A stretch of DNA of 64,000 nucleotides. It comes from Calliphora vicina (taxonomy: Eukaryota > Arthropoda > Insecta > Diptera > Calliphoridae). The notes under the pieces were generated by a model. The model searched no databases. It was not told the origin of the DNA and saw only the letters and a list, made by a program, of their open reading frames with translations. The translations under genes were made by a program, and so were the position numbers. This document shows, piece by piece, positions 1 to 11,954 of this stretch. Within the stretch, counting starts at the first letter, position 1, and each line of letters opens with the position of its first letter. The DNA is taken from positions 103,101,302 through 103,165,301 of the forward strand of contig NC_088783.1 in NCBI RefSeq assembly GCF_958450345.1, written 5' to 3'.

Positions 1-245
1 TTTTTTTTCTTCAAATGCCTTGGATATGATTTCTACCAACCTGTGAGTTTGTTCTATGGTGTTATGTTTTTCTCGAAATCCGAATTGATGAGTTGGAATA
101 TAATCAAAATGATTCACTATCGGCTTTAACTTGTGCATTAACAGTTTTTCGAATAGCTTTGATATATTTGACAATAGGCTGATGGGTCTATATGATTCTA
201 CTTTACTGTGATCTTTTCCCGGCTGGTGGATAATATTCAAGGCCC
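1..245 (-). pseudogene. LINE reverse-transcriptase fragment (jockey/CR1 type)
   Basis: Read on the minus strand, one frame from about 238 down to 1 is open and carries the RT finger motifs HQPGKD, ESYRPISLL, SKLFEKLL and HQFGFR, in the order and spacing of jockey/CR1-type non-LTR retrotransposon reverse transcriptases. Such an enzyme would copy the element RNA at a nicked target site. Only about 80 residues are present. The palm domain, including the FADD-type active site, would lie beyond the window's left edge. Similarity fades above about 245. The element runs opposite to the next LINE relic, so these are two insertions. The family level is solid; the clade is an inference. Confidence 0.75.
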
Positions 246-399
246 CTTTCGAATGGAGAATATTCTGTAAGTACAAGAATAGAGCAAAAAGGACAATTGG
301 CAGATTAAAAAAGGTTTTTTTTTATAGAATGTTTACAAATGCAGAACTAAAGATATGTTTAAGGGTAGCAAGTTGTGGTAATACGAACTCGGCTGGTGG

Positions 400-2276
400 G
401 TAATTAGATGTTGGTCAGGTACATGATTATTTCTTAGAAGGTTTAGATTCCGAAACAGACGAATTATTTGAACATATAGATTTTGATGGGAATCAAAGTA
501 GGTCTTCGTTTACATGTATTGATATATCTGAATTGTATAAGGCATTTAGTAATATCAAGTCTAATGCTTGTGGTGTTGATGGAATACCATTAAAATTATT
601 TAAGATAATTTTTCCCTTAATAAGTGAATATACAGTATATATTTTTAATTCCATACTAACTAGTTCAATATTTCCGAAAAATTGGAACCTGGCGAGAGTC
701 ACCCCTATACCAAAAAGTAGAAAATCATATGAAATAGAAAATCTAAGACGAAGTAGTATACTGCCAATACTATCTAAAGTATTTGAGCATGTAATGAGGG
801 CTCAAATTATGGAGCATATTGCGCGGAACTCTTTATTGAATGATCGGCAAATAGGTTATCGTCGCAGTTGCAGTGCTTCATCTGCTTTGCTGTGAATCAC
901 AGAATCTGTAAGGGAGAATATGAATAGGGGAATAACAAGCGTTTTAGTATCGTTGGATCTATCCAAGACTTTTGAACGTATTAACCACATGAAACTTGTT
1001 AGAAAACTGAGGGATGAGTTTGGATTTTCTAGGACATCGTGTTTACTTATTTATTCATACTTGTCAGATAGAACACAATTTGTGTCATTTGGTGGTCGGA
1101 AGTCACATCAAGCTAGGTGTCGCTCAAGGGTCAGTTCTAGGTCCTTTATTGTTTTCTATATATTTAAATTGAATCTGAAATTTGTTGGGCATATGCTTTT
1201 GCTGACGATATTCAGTTATTAATTCACGGTGATAGTTCAAGGGAAATATTACAAAGTAGGATTAATAGAGTATTGGATTGCGTACATTCATGGATGACTT
1301 CCAATTGTTTAATACTGAATGTAAATAAGACGAGAATAATGAAATTTGGTTCATTAAGTCTGGATGGTTCAACGATACAGATGTGAGGAAGGGAAATTGA
1401 AATTGTTGACAGAATGAAGATATTGGGTGTTATATTAGACGATTGACTTTTCTTACCATATAGACAATGTCTTTACAAAAGTTTGTTTCACTCTACGTCG
1501 ACTATATTGCCTCAATATTTATTTACCATATCATGTCAGGCTCGAAGTTGCTCATGCTCTGTTAATGTCACAAATTTCATATTACATGGAAATATTTCTG
1601 TGTACAACCTTTTTTAATATTGGAAGGGTCAGACTTTTAGTAAACAAGATTGTACGTTTTGTCTTTGGCATTAGACTTCATAATCCTAATCACAACCAAC
1701 TTCAGAAGAATCAAAGAAATTATAACCATATATCGCCACACGTCGAGCGTTTTCTTAAGTGTTCCTTTAGTCCCGGTCCACACTGTGAAACATTTGCTGC
1801 AAAACATTTTTAAATTCTCTTTGAAAACTGCATTTGTGTCCACACAGTGAAGTTTTTGCTTTTCAGTTTTTGACATTTCTGTACAGTACGAATACGAACG
1901 AATAAATGTGGATGACATACTCAACAAAAACTTCATATACATGAAACAAAGTTCCTTTTGTCATTCCTCTTTCCCCTTTAATCAACAAACTCAAATGTTT
2001 TGCAGCAAATGTTTCACAGTGTTGACCGGGACTTAAGAACTTCATAATTTTAAGTATAAAATCATTGAAAGCGCCACACCACAATTTTTATTAAACATTT
2101 TTAATTTTATTTGTACATTCAACTAGGAATGTGCAGATATTAATTCCTAGAATAAATATTTCACTGTTTGAAAGATTATTTATCACTATTGCGCGTACTT
2201 GGAATCATTTACCAAATGATTTACGATTATTTTCATTTTCATACAACGTGTATCGAAGAAAATTGACGGAATATTG
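400..2276 (+). pseudogene. Degraded LINE ORF2, RT to C-terminus, interrupted by a MITE
   Basis: A relic of a non-LTR retrotransposon second ORF. From about 420 one frame reads through the fingers (CGVDGIPLKLFK, VTPIPKS, RRSSILPILSKVFEH) to an in-frame TGA at 893 and on to about 1115. A frameshift then leads to a GVAQGSVLGPLLF-like motif (about 1116-1160), and another to the palm motif YAFADDIQLL (about 1190-1220, active-site aspartates present). Thumb-like sequence continues to about 1740. After a 270-bp MITE, the typical C-terminal block (ARTWNHLPNDLR) ends at a TGA near 2274. The endonuclease half is missing, so this is a 5'-truncated copy. It is inactive: two or more frameshifts and several stops. 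Confidence 0.75.
1765..2037. mobile_element. MITE of about 273 bp inside a LINE relic
   Basis: Inverted repeats of about 45 bp face each other: the left arm begins CTTTAGTCCCGGTC and the right arm ends GACCGGGACTTAAG. The arms continue through sequence containing CACTGTGAAACATTTGCTGC and its complement. No transposase frame lies between them. The surrounding LINE C-terminal coding resumes after the right arm, so the MITE is the younger insertion. No clear target duplication was found, so the superfamily is open. Confidence 0.7.
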
Positions 2277-2667
2277 AAATCGGAGTCAGAATTGATTTGA
2301 AGTCATTTGGTGGTCCATTTCTGATATGGATTTACATTCATTTTAAAAGATTGTATATTTTTGTTGTTACAAATTCGAGGTTGTTTAGTCATAAAGCATT
2401 AGTATTAAGATCATGAAATTTTATATATTATATACACAGATAAATATTTCTACAATTATCAATATTCATTTTAACTATGTATAATACAACTTATACTATT
2501 TTTAATATCAATTGTTAATATTTTTTTTGGCCATTGAAGGCTTTTTATTACACAATTAATTAAATAAAAAAAATATGTTTTCAAATATAACTAAAATTTA
2601 AAAATAATTCAGGTTTTACAAATATTAGGAGTAAAAATATACAGCTATGATTTATAATAAAACATTT
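2277..2667. other. Noncoding AT-rich stretch
   Basis: This is LINE 3' tail or flanking DNA. It is very AT-rich with short poly-T and poly-A runs. No supported gene, hairpin or terminal repeat was seen. Confidence 0.4.
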
Positions 2668-2939
2668 TGTTTCTCAAGGTAGGGTCACACATGGCAAATA
2701 TTTGCTCAAAAAAGCATAACCACTTTTTTAGTACAAATTTGTTTGACGTGTTTACTCACTCTTACAAGTGTTTTGTAAGATCAAACAGCATCAAATAAAA
2801 TAAAACTAAATTTTTTGATTTGAATCATCCTAAGTAAAATGAGTTTTTTAAATAAATAAAAGAATTCAAATGTATTTTATTTAGTGGTTATGTCTTTTTC
2901 GTCAAATATTTGTCATGTGTGATCCTACCTTCAGAAACA
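2668..2939. mobile_element. MITE of about 270 bp
   Basis: Terminal inverted repeats of about 50 bp: the left arm reads GTTTCTCAAGGTAGGGTC then ACACATGGCAAATATTTG. The right arm is its imperfect complement, ending CCTACCTTCAGAAAC. The interior is AT-rich with no ORF. No certain target-site duplication was found, so the class is unassigned. Confidence 0.7.
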
Positions 2940-3141
2940 GTTGGTCCATTTTGAAATTTTTCAATTTAGCTATTTGTATCATTTTTTAAAACGGGCACAT
3001 ACAAAACACAAACATTTTTAAAATTAAAAGGAATAAAATTTAATATATTTCAATATGAAATGGAATTACTCATTTCTAATTTCACAATATCAATTACAAT
3101 TTTCTCAGTATTAATTCAATTAGTATGAATGAACATACGTA

Positions 3142-4795
3142 CACTAGGCGTCAAAAATCTACGCTCATGAAGTGTTTTATATGTTTAATTTGTAACAAAC
3201 AGCAAAACTTTATGTTAAGTTATATTTTTTTTATTAAATTAAATAGTTTGCTTCAAGCACTTCAATATAACAAATCATTTTTTTCTAAATTTAATTATAG
3301 TATTCACAAAAACAACAAAAAAATCTTCATATTTATAAAACATAAAAGCCAAAAGTCTACGCTTATTGATAACACATCAAATTAAAACATACAAAACAAC
3401 AAAAATAAATAACAAATTAGTATCGCGTTGGATAACCACGACATTTGAGAACCTCCCTGAGTCTGCTTTGCATCGAGTTAACCAAGTGGGTGGTCTCCGT
3501 GGACGAAATATTCTCCCACTCTTCCTTAATAACATCTTTCAGCATTGATTTGCTAGTAATAGTCCGCTGTCGAATTTTTCGCTCCAGTAGTGCCCATAAG
3601 TGCTCTATTGGGTTTATGTCCGGTGATTGGGGAGGTGTATGCAGCATCTTCGGTACATTATATAGAAGCCAAAGTCTAACAATCTCAGCCGTATGCTTCG
3701 GATCGTTGTCTTGTTGGAAGTAGTAATCAGCAGACAACCCCAGTTTTTCGGCACTTTGCTTTAAATTTCGTTTAAGAATGTCCAAATAGGCAAATCTGTC
3801 CATTGTTGAATCTATAAATTCAAAATTACCTACTCCACCGGCTGCCATACACCCCCACATCATTACGGCTCCGCCGCCATGCTTTACTGTTGGCAGCAAA
3901 TTTTCTTTATTTAATGCAGTTCCTGTTTTTCTCCACACCATCTGTCTTCCCTTTATACCAAATATGCAAAATTTGCTTTCATCTGAAAAGATTACCTTTT
4001 TCCAAAATTCTGGTGACATATTCACATATTTATTGGCAAATTCAATACGTTTTCTTCTATTTACTAAGGAGATGAAAGGTTTTTTTCGGGCGACACGACC
4101 ATGGTAACCGGCTTTTCTTAAAATTCTTCTGGCAGTGGTTACACTAATATTCTTTTTAAACTTTTGGTGGATGTCTTCCCTTATTTGGGCTGCTGTTGTC
4201 CTCGGATTTTTTGTTACAAGAGAAACTACACTTCGGCACTCTCTATCTGTTAACTTGCGTGGACGGCCAGATCTTGGCTTAGAAGTTATTATTCCAGTTT
4301 TTTCAAAATTTGTAATTACTGTTCGCACGGATGTCCATGATCTTCCAATAGTTTTTCCTATTTGCCTATAATTTTGTCCATCTTTCCAAAGCTTCAAAAT
4401 TATTTTTCTTTCCTCAACCTTAATTTCTCTTCTTTTTCCATCCATGGTTTAAAATTTAAAAAAAAAAATAATAACTTTAATTTCTTAAATTTTTGAATGT
4501 TAACAAATATGAACACCACATAAATTATGATCAATGACCAGACACTTCTCAAAAATATAATGATTTAAACTCATGAGCGTACACTTTTGATTCTTTATAA
4601 ACACGTGTTTTTTTTTAAATATACCGTTATACATGGTAGATTATACGTACATGAAAAAAATAGTATGGACATGATCTACTACCCTTTAAGCAACTATAAA
4701 AATAAAATATTTTGCAGTTTTCTATGATTTTCAAAAAGCTATTTCGTCCTAACAGCTTGTAATGAGCATAGAGCGTAGACTTATGACGCCTAGTG
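3142..4795 (-). mobile_element. Complete Tc1-type DNA transposon (DD34E) with IR/DR ends
   Basis: A 1654-bp element flanked by TA on both sides (3140-3141 and 4796-4797). Both termini begin CACTAGGCGTCA. Each end also has an inner copy of the binding-site-like motif (A)GTCTACGCTC/T: near 3354-3370 on the left and near 4570-4593 on the right, roughly 200 bp from the outer copies. This is the IR/DR arrangement known from Sleeping Beauty-like Tc1 elements, in which outer and inner direct repeats bind the transposase. The transposase gene lies inside on the minus strand and is uninterrupted, so this could be a recently active copy. Confidence 0.9.
3417..4445 (-). CDS. Tc1-family transposase, DD34E, intact
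   Basis: A 342-aa protein, a usual length for Tc1 transposases. The N-terminus (residues about 1-115) holds two helix-turn-helix units, with the GRPR-type minor-groove motif between them (KPRSGRPRKL). The catalytic core follows, with the three acidic residues in VIFSDESKF, YFQQDNDPKHT and SPDINPIEHLW. There are 34 residues between the second Asp and the Glu, which defines DD34E. The enzyme cuts and rejoins transposon ends in the nucleus and targets TA. The ATG at 4445 is the first in frame and gives the normal N-terminus. There are no internal stops or frameshifts. It is the only gene in the element. Confidence 0.93.
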   Translation of the reverse strand: MDGKRREIKVEERKIILKLWKDGQNYRQIGKTIGRSWTSVRTVITNFEKTGIITSKPRSGRPRKLTDRECRSVVSLVTKNPRTTAAQIREDIHQKFKKNISVTTARRILRKAGYHGRVARKKPFISLVNRRKRIEFANKYVNMSPEFWKKVIFSDESKFCIFGIKGRQMVWRKTGTALNKENLLPTVKHGGGAVMMWGCMAAGGVGNFEFIDSTMDRFAYLDILKRNLKQSAEKLGLSADYYFQQDNDPKHTAEIVRLWLLYNVPKMLHTPPQSPDINPIEHLWALLERKIRQRTITSKSMLKDVIKEEWENISSTETTHLVNSMQSRLREVLKCRGYPTRY

Positions 4796-4797
4796 TA

Positions 4798-7700
4798 CAT
4801 ACATACAATATTGCAATTACGCAACATTAGTACGTGTTTTCTCATTATCAATAATTTTGTAGAATTAGTTCATTTAATGTAAAAATAGAAATACATAACT
4901 GAAATTAAATAATTTAAAAATTTTATTGTTTATAATTACAGCACATATTTACATAATATCGATATAATTAACTATTTGTTTAGAAATGCTTAGTAAATAA
5001 TTTTATTTGGGGGAAATTCCACGAAATTAAAATGTTTTTCACATTAAGTATACGTATTGGTAGACACACCATTTCAATGGCAAAACATATTGATTGCAAA
5101 TTAAATAACCTCAAAAAAAAGACCACATTTGGCGCTCTTTCTAGGGGCAATATCGTAAATAAATATTAATTTAATATTACTGTTATGTTGACAACTGTGT
5201 AAGTTTGTCCTTTGCCAGCCAAGGACATATAGAATGCATTAACAACAATAATAACTACAAGCTACAACATACTTTCAAAAATGCAACAACGTGCAACAAA
5301 ACATCAATTATTAACAACAGCCAACAAAATGACGGATAAGAGAGTATAAAATCAATAAAACAAAAAGAAAACATGCAAACACAAACACACGAACGAACTC
5401 AAGCAAGCATTCGTGCTCGTGTGTACAACGAACACAAAACAACAAGCAACAGCTGCTTTAATGTTCAGTCACAAATGAAAATAAAAGGAATAACGAAAAC
5501 AAAAAAGAAATTGTAGAAAAAAAACATGGCGTACTTGTAACAAACAAAAAACCAAAAACGTGAACATGAAGAATAGGCAACAACATTTACACAATCAGAT
5601 GTTTAAAGAAAAATAAAAGCATGTGAACTTCCGGCAAAACAGAAAATTAAACAACAAAATAAAAATTTCATTAAGAGAGCTTAGATAAAATCTATGAGGT
5701 ACATAAACAAAAATGAGAGAGACTCTCTAGCACACACAAAATTGAGAGTAGTTAATGGTTAGTAAGAAATGTCAAAACATGTGTGTGATCAGTTGTTTAT
5801 TTGACATTTTGTTTTAAAGCGTCGTTTGTGGCAGCAGTAATCAAAACAAACACTATAATAAAGAGAGCAACTAAAACAAAATTAACACAACATACACAAA
5901 TTGTATACATTTTAAAGGTAAACTTAACATAATAACACAATTAACATTTCTGTTAAAGAAATTATTGCCTGTTAACATAAAGACGCCATGTTAATGGTTT
6001 AAGAGAATGTTTTGCACATTTTCTTCTGGCGAGGTGTGTTACACATCTTGCTCTTTGTTATTACATTATTACTCTCTTTTATTTGGCTTTTTTCTTGTGG
6101 GCTCTCTTGTGTATGACGAGGTTTTGTGTTTTAAAATACGACAGCTGTCGTGGCCATATTGAAATTCTTTTGATAATTAGTTGAATTTCAAAGAAAATTT
6201 TTACATTTTCAAACACTTTTTTAAGGACATTGCCTTTATGTTGGCTAAAATTTTTTGCATATAAATGAAAATTTAAAGTGTGGCCTTTCTTTTAATGGCA
6301 AAAACAAGTTGGAGTCTGAAAGTTTAGGGGGGAAAAAATCAGTTTGAAAAAAGTTTGTTGCAAAAAGATCTGTAGTTTTTTTTTCATTTAAGTGTCTGCA
6401 AAGTGAAATTTTTTTGTTTTTACTTTAGTTTTTTTTTTGTTGTGTTTTATTATATTTTTTGCACATTATCGCAGATTCTCTGTACATTCGTATCAAACGA
6501 CCATCAGACCAGAGCCAACAATTAGTTTTTAGAGTATTTTTTCTGTTTCGTTTGTTTTTTATTATCAAGAGGAGAGTGGGAAACATGTTTTTAATTTTTT
6601 TTTTGTTGATTTGATGTCTTTGGGTTTCGCTTGGAGGTTAATATTTGCTGATGTCGTTCATCTACATAGATTTTCTTATTCTTGTACTTACAACAATGTG
6701 TTTTCCATACATGTATTTTCTTTTACAAGTTATTTCCATTAATTTCATGCAGACACTCACAGAAACAACAACAACAACTTTACAGTATTTTATTTACATA
6801 CGTACATTCATACAGATGTATGTAGATGTATACCAGTGGATTTTTCAGTCAGGTTCGTTTGTTCGTTGTTTTGTTTTATTATTGTTGTTGTTGCTGTTGG
6901 ATATTTTCAGTGTAGTGCATGTAATTGTTTTGATTGTTTTATCGCAGAAAAACTGAAAAAATACGAAGGTTGTTGTTGCTGTGTTCGTGTTTAATCGTTT
7001 CCTTTGCTTAATGAAAAAGTCAGCAGACAAACGAACGAACAAATAAAAAATTGTAATTACGTAAATTTCTTACTAGTTTTGTTTCATTTTCTTTGATGGG
7101 GGTTTAGATAAGTTTTTTTTTTTAATATTCTTTAAAATGTTCATTCATATTCTATTTTATATTAATCTATAATATACTAATCTCCAGCTCCTAATTCTAA
7201 TAAATATTTTATGGCTTACTTTGAAGTACACATTTTTGAAACAAATATGGCCGTTTATGGAACGGAAATTATTAGTTCAATAATTTATTTTTTTGTCATT
7301 TTAGTGTTGGCCTTTGTTGTTTTACTTTATTTTAGTTGTGTTGTTGTTGTTTTATTTTTGTGTTTGACGTCAGCAACAACTATTTTTATTGTCTGTTTGC
7401 GTTCGTTCGTTTTTACGAACTTTGTGGTTGTAGTGTACGTCGTCCGTCGTTGCAGCCATGATTACTGTCGCTATGTGTTGGTTGGTTGGATTTATTTTTA
7501 GAAAGTCAGTTATCTGAGTTTTTACACTGTTCATGCGAGTAATGCTGCTATTAAATATTTGTAGATTTGCAGTTTTTAATTAATAGTCCAAGGCTGTTTA
7601 TCTAGTGATAACTTATTAAAAATATCTATAGTTTTAAGCACTTGACAGTAAAATTAAATATTTTATATTACCTATAAAATCCTTAAATTTATTGAAATTA
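4798..7700. other. TE-poor noncoding region, probably host intergenic or intronic
   Basis: About 2.9 kb with no recognisable transposon protein or terminal repeats. It is rich in A-runs and CAA/ACA-type tracts (5200-5950), T-runs (6340-6610) and TTG/GTT repeats (6870-6900, 7310-7440). The style is that of fly noncoding DNA next to a developmentally regulated gene, but no exon, splice pair or promoter can be proven. Short frames at 6645-6956 and 7211-7501 are low-complexity, biased by the T-rich repeats, and are not called. A small hairpin, TGTCCTT/AAGGACA, lies near 5204-5226. Confidence 0.5.
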
Positions 7701-7710
7701 AAAAAAATAT

Positions 7711-8265
7711 ACAGTCAGAGTAAAAATTTAGTATACTGATTTATAGATTGATTAAATTTAAAATTAAATATAGAGTTTAATCTTTTATTAATTTAAAAAA
7801 CTTTGAAAATTAAAATCGATTTCGTGGAAAATTTATGAGAAAACTACTAAAAACAACAGTCAAAATTTAGTATACAGTTGATGGGTATCGCTCTATTTTA
7901 TATCACGAAAAGACGAAAATAAAAAGTTTACATTTTGTTGGTCCTCCATTCCGCTTAATTACGGTCTCCAGTTGCCTTTTCATAGAGTTTCCAAGATCTT
8001 CAGTTATATCTTTAGTAATTTTCCCCCTCTCTTCCGTTAAAGAGGGTTCAGAGTTCATCCTTAGATGAAATGCTTCGATTTCCAATATTCCGGCCTAAAA
8101 TTTCTAAACAGGAGCTCTATTGGGTTAATGCCTTGAGAGTGTGAAGGTGAATATAATTGTTTAGGCACGTTATACAATAGTCACTCCTTAACAATTATTG
8201 CGGTGTACTTTGGATCATTGTCATGTATGAACTTGTGTACCAGTATCAGCATGATGTAGAATTTA
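7711..8265 (-). pseudogene. Degenerate Tc1 transposon, C-terminal half
   Basis: Read on the minus strand from about 8265, HDNDPKYTAIIVKE matches the second catalytic motif of Tc1 transposases. A shifted frame then gives a HSQGINPIELL-like block holding the third acidic residue, and a C-terminal tail ends near 7930 (GGPTK). Several frameshifts and stops are present. Two similar blocks containing AAATTTAGTATAC occur at about 7712-7745 and 7855-7885. They look like outer and inner direct repeats of one terminal inverted repeat. The N-terminal half and the other end are missing, replaced at about 8266 by a LINE relic. Confidence 0.7.
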
Positions 8266-10136
8266 ACAGTCTCTGGGTTAAGTTCAAAATCAGGGCACAC
8301 TGTTTGCACTTCGGGTTTATTTATAGAAGTCCAAACGCTGGAAGTGATATTACTATATCTAGCTTCGATGCCCTTTCCGATCCCATATCGAAGATTCTTG
8401 AGAGTTGTCCGAACAGTGAAATTGTTGTTGCTGGTGATTTTCGGGTTCCCAATTCCTCTTGGCTTCACAATTCAAGTCATGCAATTACAGAAGGCCAATA
8501 TGTTGAACTATTCGTGGCGCACAATCACCTTGCGCAATTAGTGAATGAACCAAAGCATATTTCATGCGTTTCTTAGACAATAGTGTCAATGCCATGGCGA
8601 AAATGGTCGAAAAGATAATTATGATGGGGATGAAAGCATTCATTCCATCAAAGAAAATTTCGATTAAATCTATGGAAAAGTCCTGGTTTAACCAGAAGTG
8701 CAAAAATGCAATCAGATCTGAAGAGGAAGCATTCAGAATCTGCCGTGATAACAAAAATGCAGAAACTGATTCGCTACGCAAAAAGGCGAGATCTTCGTGT
8801 GCCAAAGTGCTGAGACGTGAAAAATCTCTACACGAGCAGCGCCTCCGAGCCAAAGTTCTTACTGCTCCCCGGGGCAGTAAAAACTTTTGGTCATTCGTTA
8901 AAAGAATGACCAATCGTTCACTGACCCCGTTGACAAAGCTAACCTTTTGGCTAAATTATTTGCAAATAATTCCACTTACCGGAAAGCAATCAACCATTAC
9001 CCGAGCTCGAAAGAGTATCTATGCCGAATATATTCTTTCGCGCTCGCGCAGTTAAAAGGGTTTTAGCGGATCTCAACATAAATAAGCCTCCTGGGCCTGA
9101 TGGTATACCAGCACTGGTCTTGAAGCAGTGCTCTTCGACGCTAGCTCGTCCATTAGCTAGCCTTTTCAGCACTTTATATCGTGCCGGCAAATTTCCTGTA
9201 TGTTGGAAGGTTGCTAATGTAACGCCAATTCCTAAAAAGGGAGAGGCTAACAACCTCTCGCCCAATAGCAATTTGTTCTGCACTTTCCAATGTTATGGTG
9301 AGTATGGTTAATTACCATCTTATGAAATATTTAGAGTCCAACAATTTAATCAGCGACGTTCAAGACTAATTCAGGGGTACCACAAGGCTCCGTCCTTTCT
9401 CCTACTCTATTTCTTATCTTTATAAACGACCTTCTACGTCAAACTTCCAACCCTATCTACTCTTTTACAGATGACAGCAACATTTCCCATTCATATGCAT
9501 ACAATTATAGACCAAGCTTGTCGGAGACTAGAGCAATAAGACAAAACATGAATGATACGCTTAACCAAGATGTTGTGATCGGGCCTCTATGAAGTCTATT
9601 TTGGAGTTACTCGACCACGTGTAGGAGAGGGCGAAGATGCTTATCGATGACAGAAGGGTATCCAGCTCTATGTGGGTTGGGTTTCACTGTTCTAACGATA
9701 CTACAATGGTATGTACTCTACTGAAATTAGGGAACTTGTTCCCGAAACCCGTTCTTCGGCAATGGCACATCAATACGTTGTCGACTGGACAGTGGATCGC
9801 ACAACACATTACAGGGAAAATTAGTTCTTTAGCAATATTGTCCGTATGTGGAATAAGCTTCCTCCTGAAGTATTTCACGTCCCATTCAATATAGGAAAAT
9901 TCGAATCAAATGTCCACAAGCACTACTGCCTCTATCCTCCCATAACCTATTCTCCTAGTTCCAACACAATGCTTTGCATGATTAGGGGTCATCCCCTGAG
10001 TGCTGGTCCAAGAAAAGAAAAAAAAGATATGCACCCTTCAAAATGGCGTATAAGTTATTAAAAACAATATGGCGTACAAAAGCTACGACATATATTGTAA
10101 ATACCGCATTTTTAAGTCATACACTTATTAATTAAT
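8266..10136 (+). pseudogene. Degraded LINE with endonuclease and RT relics
   Basis: An AP-endonuclease-like piece comes first (IYRSPNAGSD, VVAGDFRVPNSSWLHNSS, 8310-8560). Next is a linker typical of LINE ORF2 (SWFNQKCKNAIRSEEEAFR, 8670-8950). The RT follows: NINKPPGPDGIPALVLK and WKVANVTPIPKKGE (9070-9240), then GVPQGSVLSPTLFLIFINDLL (9370-9440) leading to a palm motif reading FTDD, an altered FADD-type active site. A C-terminal block (MWNKLPPEVFH) lies near 9845-9930. Several frameshifts and deletions separate these. It is jockey/CR1-type, and the copy is dead. The next repeat begins where its tail ends, at about 10137. Confidence 0.75.
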
Positions 10137-10773
10137 AAACAAGTAAGAAAGTATGGTCGGTCAAGCCCGACCATATAATACCCTACACTAAGTAAAAGAG
10201 CAAAAACATTTTTCTTTTAAAATTTCAATAATTTATACTTTTGAGTGATTTTCGGAAGTGGGCCTTATATGGGAGCTATGACCAATTATGGACCGATCAC
10301 CATGAAATTAGGTCGAGTGATTTATGTCTATATTAAAGTTAACTATGTTGAATTTTGTATGTATACCAACATTTTTAAGCGATTTATGCACGTTAAAGTG
10401 ATTTTCGGAAGCGGGTCTATATGGGAGCTATGACTAATAATGGACCGATCGTAACAAAAATGGAGATACATTTATAAGTTAAACATTTATGAACGATAAA
10501 GTCCAATTTCGGAAGGACATTTGTATGGGGGCTAGGTGAAATAATGGACCGATTTCAGCCAGTTTCAATAGGCTTGGTCCTTGGGCCGAAAAACAGTACT
10601 CTGCGCACAAGGATTTCATGGACAGCCAGCCAGACGGACGGACATCGTTTAATCGACTCAGAGAGTGATTCTAAGTCGACTTTAAGGTGGGTGTTAGACT
10701 AATATTTTTGGGCGTTACAAACATCTGAACAAACGCATTATACCCTCCCCACTGTGGTGGTGTAGGGTATAAA
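10137..10773 (+). mobile_element. INE-1/DINE-like (Helentron-derived) element, short form
   Basis: Starts AAACAAGTAAGAAAG, followed by a small hairpin (GGTCGG/CCGACC) and ATACCCTACAC. It ends GTGTAGGGTATA, so the two ends are complementary over 11 bp. The last ~35 bp also fold on themselves (TATACCCT/AGGGTATA). Inside are three copies of a monomer with TATATGGGAGCTATGACC (10263, 10413, 10520). Near the 3' end comes the shared module with GACGGACAT and AATCGACTC. These features match the remembered layout of INE-1/DINE-1, considered non-autonomous Helentron derivatives. It encodes no protein. Confidence 0.7.
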
Positions 10774-11289
10774 AACCCCACCCCAATATTGTTCTTTTAA
10801 AAATAAAAAAACCAATTGAACTCGTTTTTTACGTCCATATTTTATATAATGGGGAGTATTTTAGAGAGGTGTAGAACTTTAAATTGAAATAAAACAAAGG
10901 AAAACGTTTTAAAGCAGCGCTTACATTCATCTAGTATATAATTGAGTCAGTAAATATTATTTTAGCTTATTCGCTTTTTAAAATAACACCACTTGTAAGT
11001 CAAATGTAAAAAAATTGTTTTTAAAGCTCAATGTAGATTAGAAACATTTAGAGAAATTTATCAGTTAATTCATCTCCCTCCTAATTCTATAAACATTGTG
11101 CCAAATAGATTCATATAGTCAAATATTATACACTAATTACTAAAAAAAATAATGATTAAGATTTCAGAGAACCTCTACAAAAATCTAAAACAGATTTATT
11201 GTAAGACGTAACATATGTGCATTCGTTTAAAAATTAAATAGTTACTCGAATTCGAATTACCGGAAAGGAGCGTAAGTCAAATTTTAAAT
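10774..11289. other. Noncoding AT-rich stretch
   Basis: No frame, terminal repeat or hairpin that could be supported. It separates an INE-like element from a LINE 3'-end relic. Confidence 0.4.
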
Positions 11290-11464
11290 TTTTTTTATTT
11301 TGGTATGAACAAAATAATCCCATAAATTTGAACCGAAAAGCATTATTAGAATGTGAGAAGACCCTAAGCTCTGAAGGCAAATAATTTCAATACCTAGCAA
11401 TCCTAAACTAAAAATGATTGTTCAAATGTATCCTTGGTATCAAAATCTGTGGGTGCCTAATATA
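11290..11464 (-). pseudogene. LINE ORF2 C-terminal relic, minus strand
   Basis: On the minus strand the block ARYWNYLPSELRVFSHS and a short basic tail match the extreme C-terminus of jockey-type LINE ORF2 proteins. The LTR retrotransposon inserted directly next to it (ATAT duplication at 11465-11468). RT sequence in the same orientation lies on the other side of that insertion, at about 20206-20360. The two pieces may once have been one, internally deleted, LINE. Confidence 0.55.
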
Positions 11465-11468
11465 ATAT

Positions 11469-11952
11469 TGTTACGAAATTGTACTTGAATTCAAATATAA
11501 CGATTTTAACGGCAGATTTAAAAGTAGTATAATGCTTTCAAATAACAGTGCTGTAATGGCAGACTGTAACACATCTGTGGGCATTGTTAAATAAAAGCTT
11601 TCAGTTGATTTGATCGGAAGTTGGCAACGCTGTATTCGAATATTCAGTTAAAGAACATTGTAGAAAGTACGCAGAGGTTGCAGTCGTGAGTGAGTTTATC
11701 AGAGACGCTTTTCGAATAAACATCATCTAAGTGCCTTAAAGTGTGTTGTGTTTTTCAAGTAAATTCGTGCACATTATAAATTGTGTCAGTAATTCTGAGA
11801 ATTTATAATTAATTCTGTGATTGTTGTACATTTTTAATAAATAAAGAATTGTTACAATTTTTAAACTACTAAACGGCTTTTATTTGCAATCAAAAGTATC
11901 CGGTTTATTTAATAAAAATAAACCAGAGTTTTGAAAAGGTTAAAACGTAAGA
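11469..11952 (+). repeat. 5' LTR (484 bp)
   Basis: Nearly identical to 19685-20201 apart from scattered substitutions and a ~33-bp block present only in the 3' copy (about 20024-20057). Terminal TGTTACG and CGTAAGA. An AATAAA motif lies near 11840, consistent with the polyadenylation region. Both copies carry the same host-like motifs, so they derive from one integration event. Confidence 0.9.
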
Positions 11953-11954
11953 AT

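Noticed and set aside
6645..7501. Hydrophobic 96-103 codon frames as small membrane proteins
   Set aside because: Produced by TTG/GTT and T-rich tracts; no start context, no conserved motif, frames on both strands similar.
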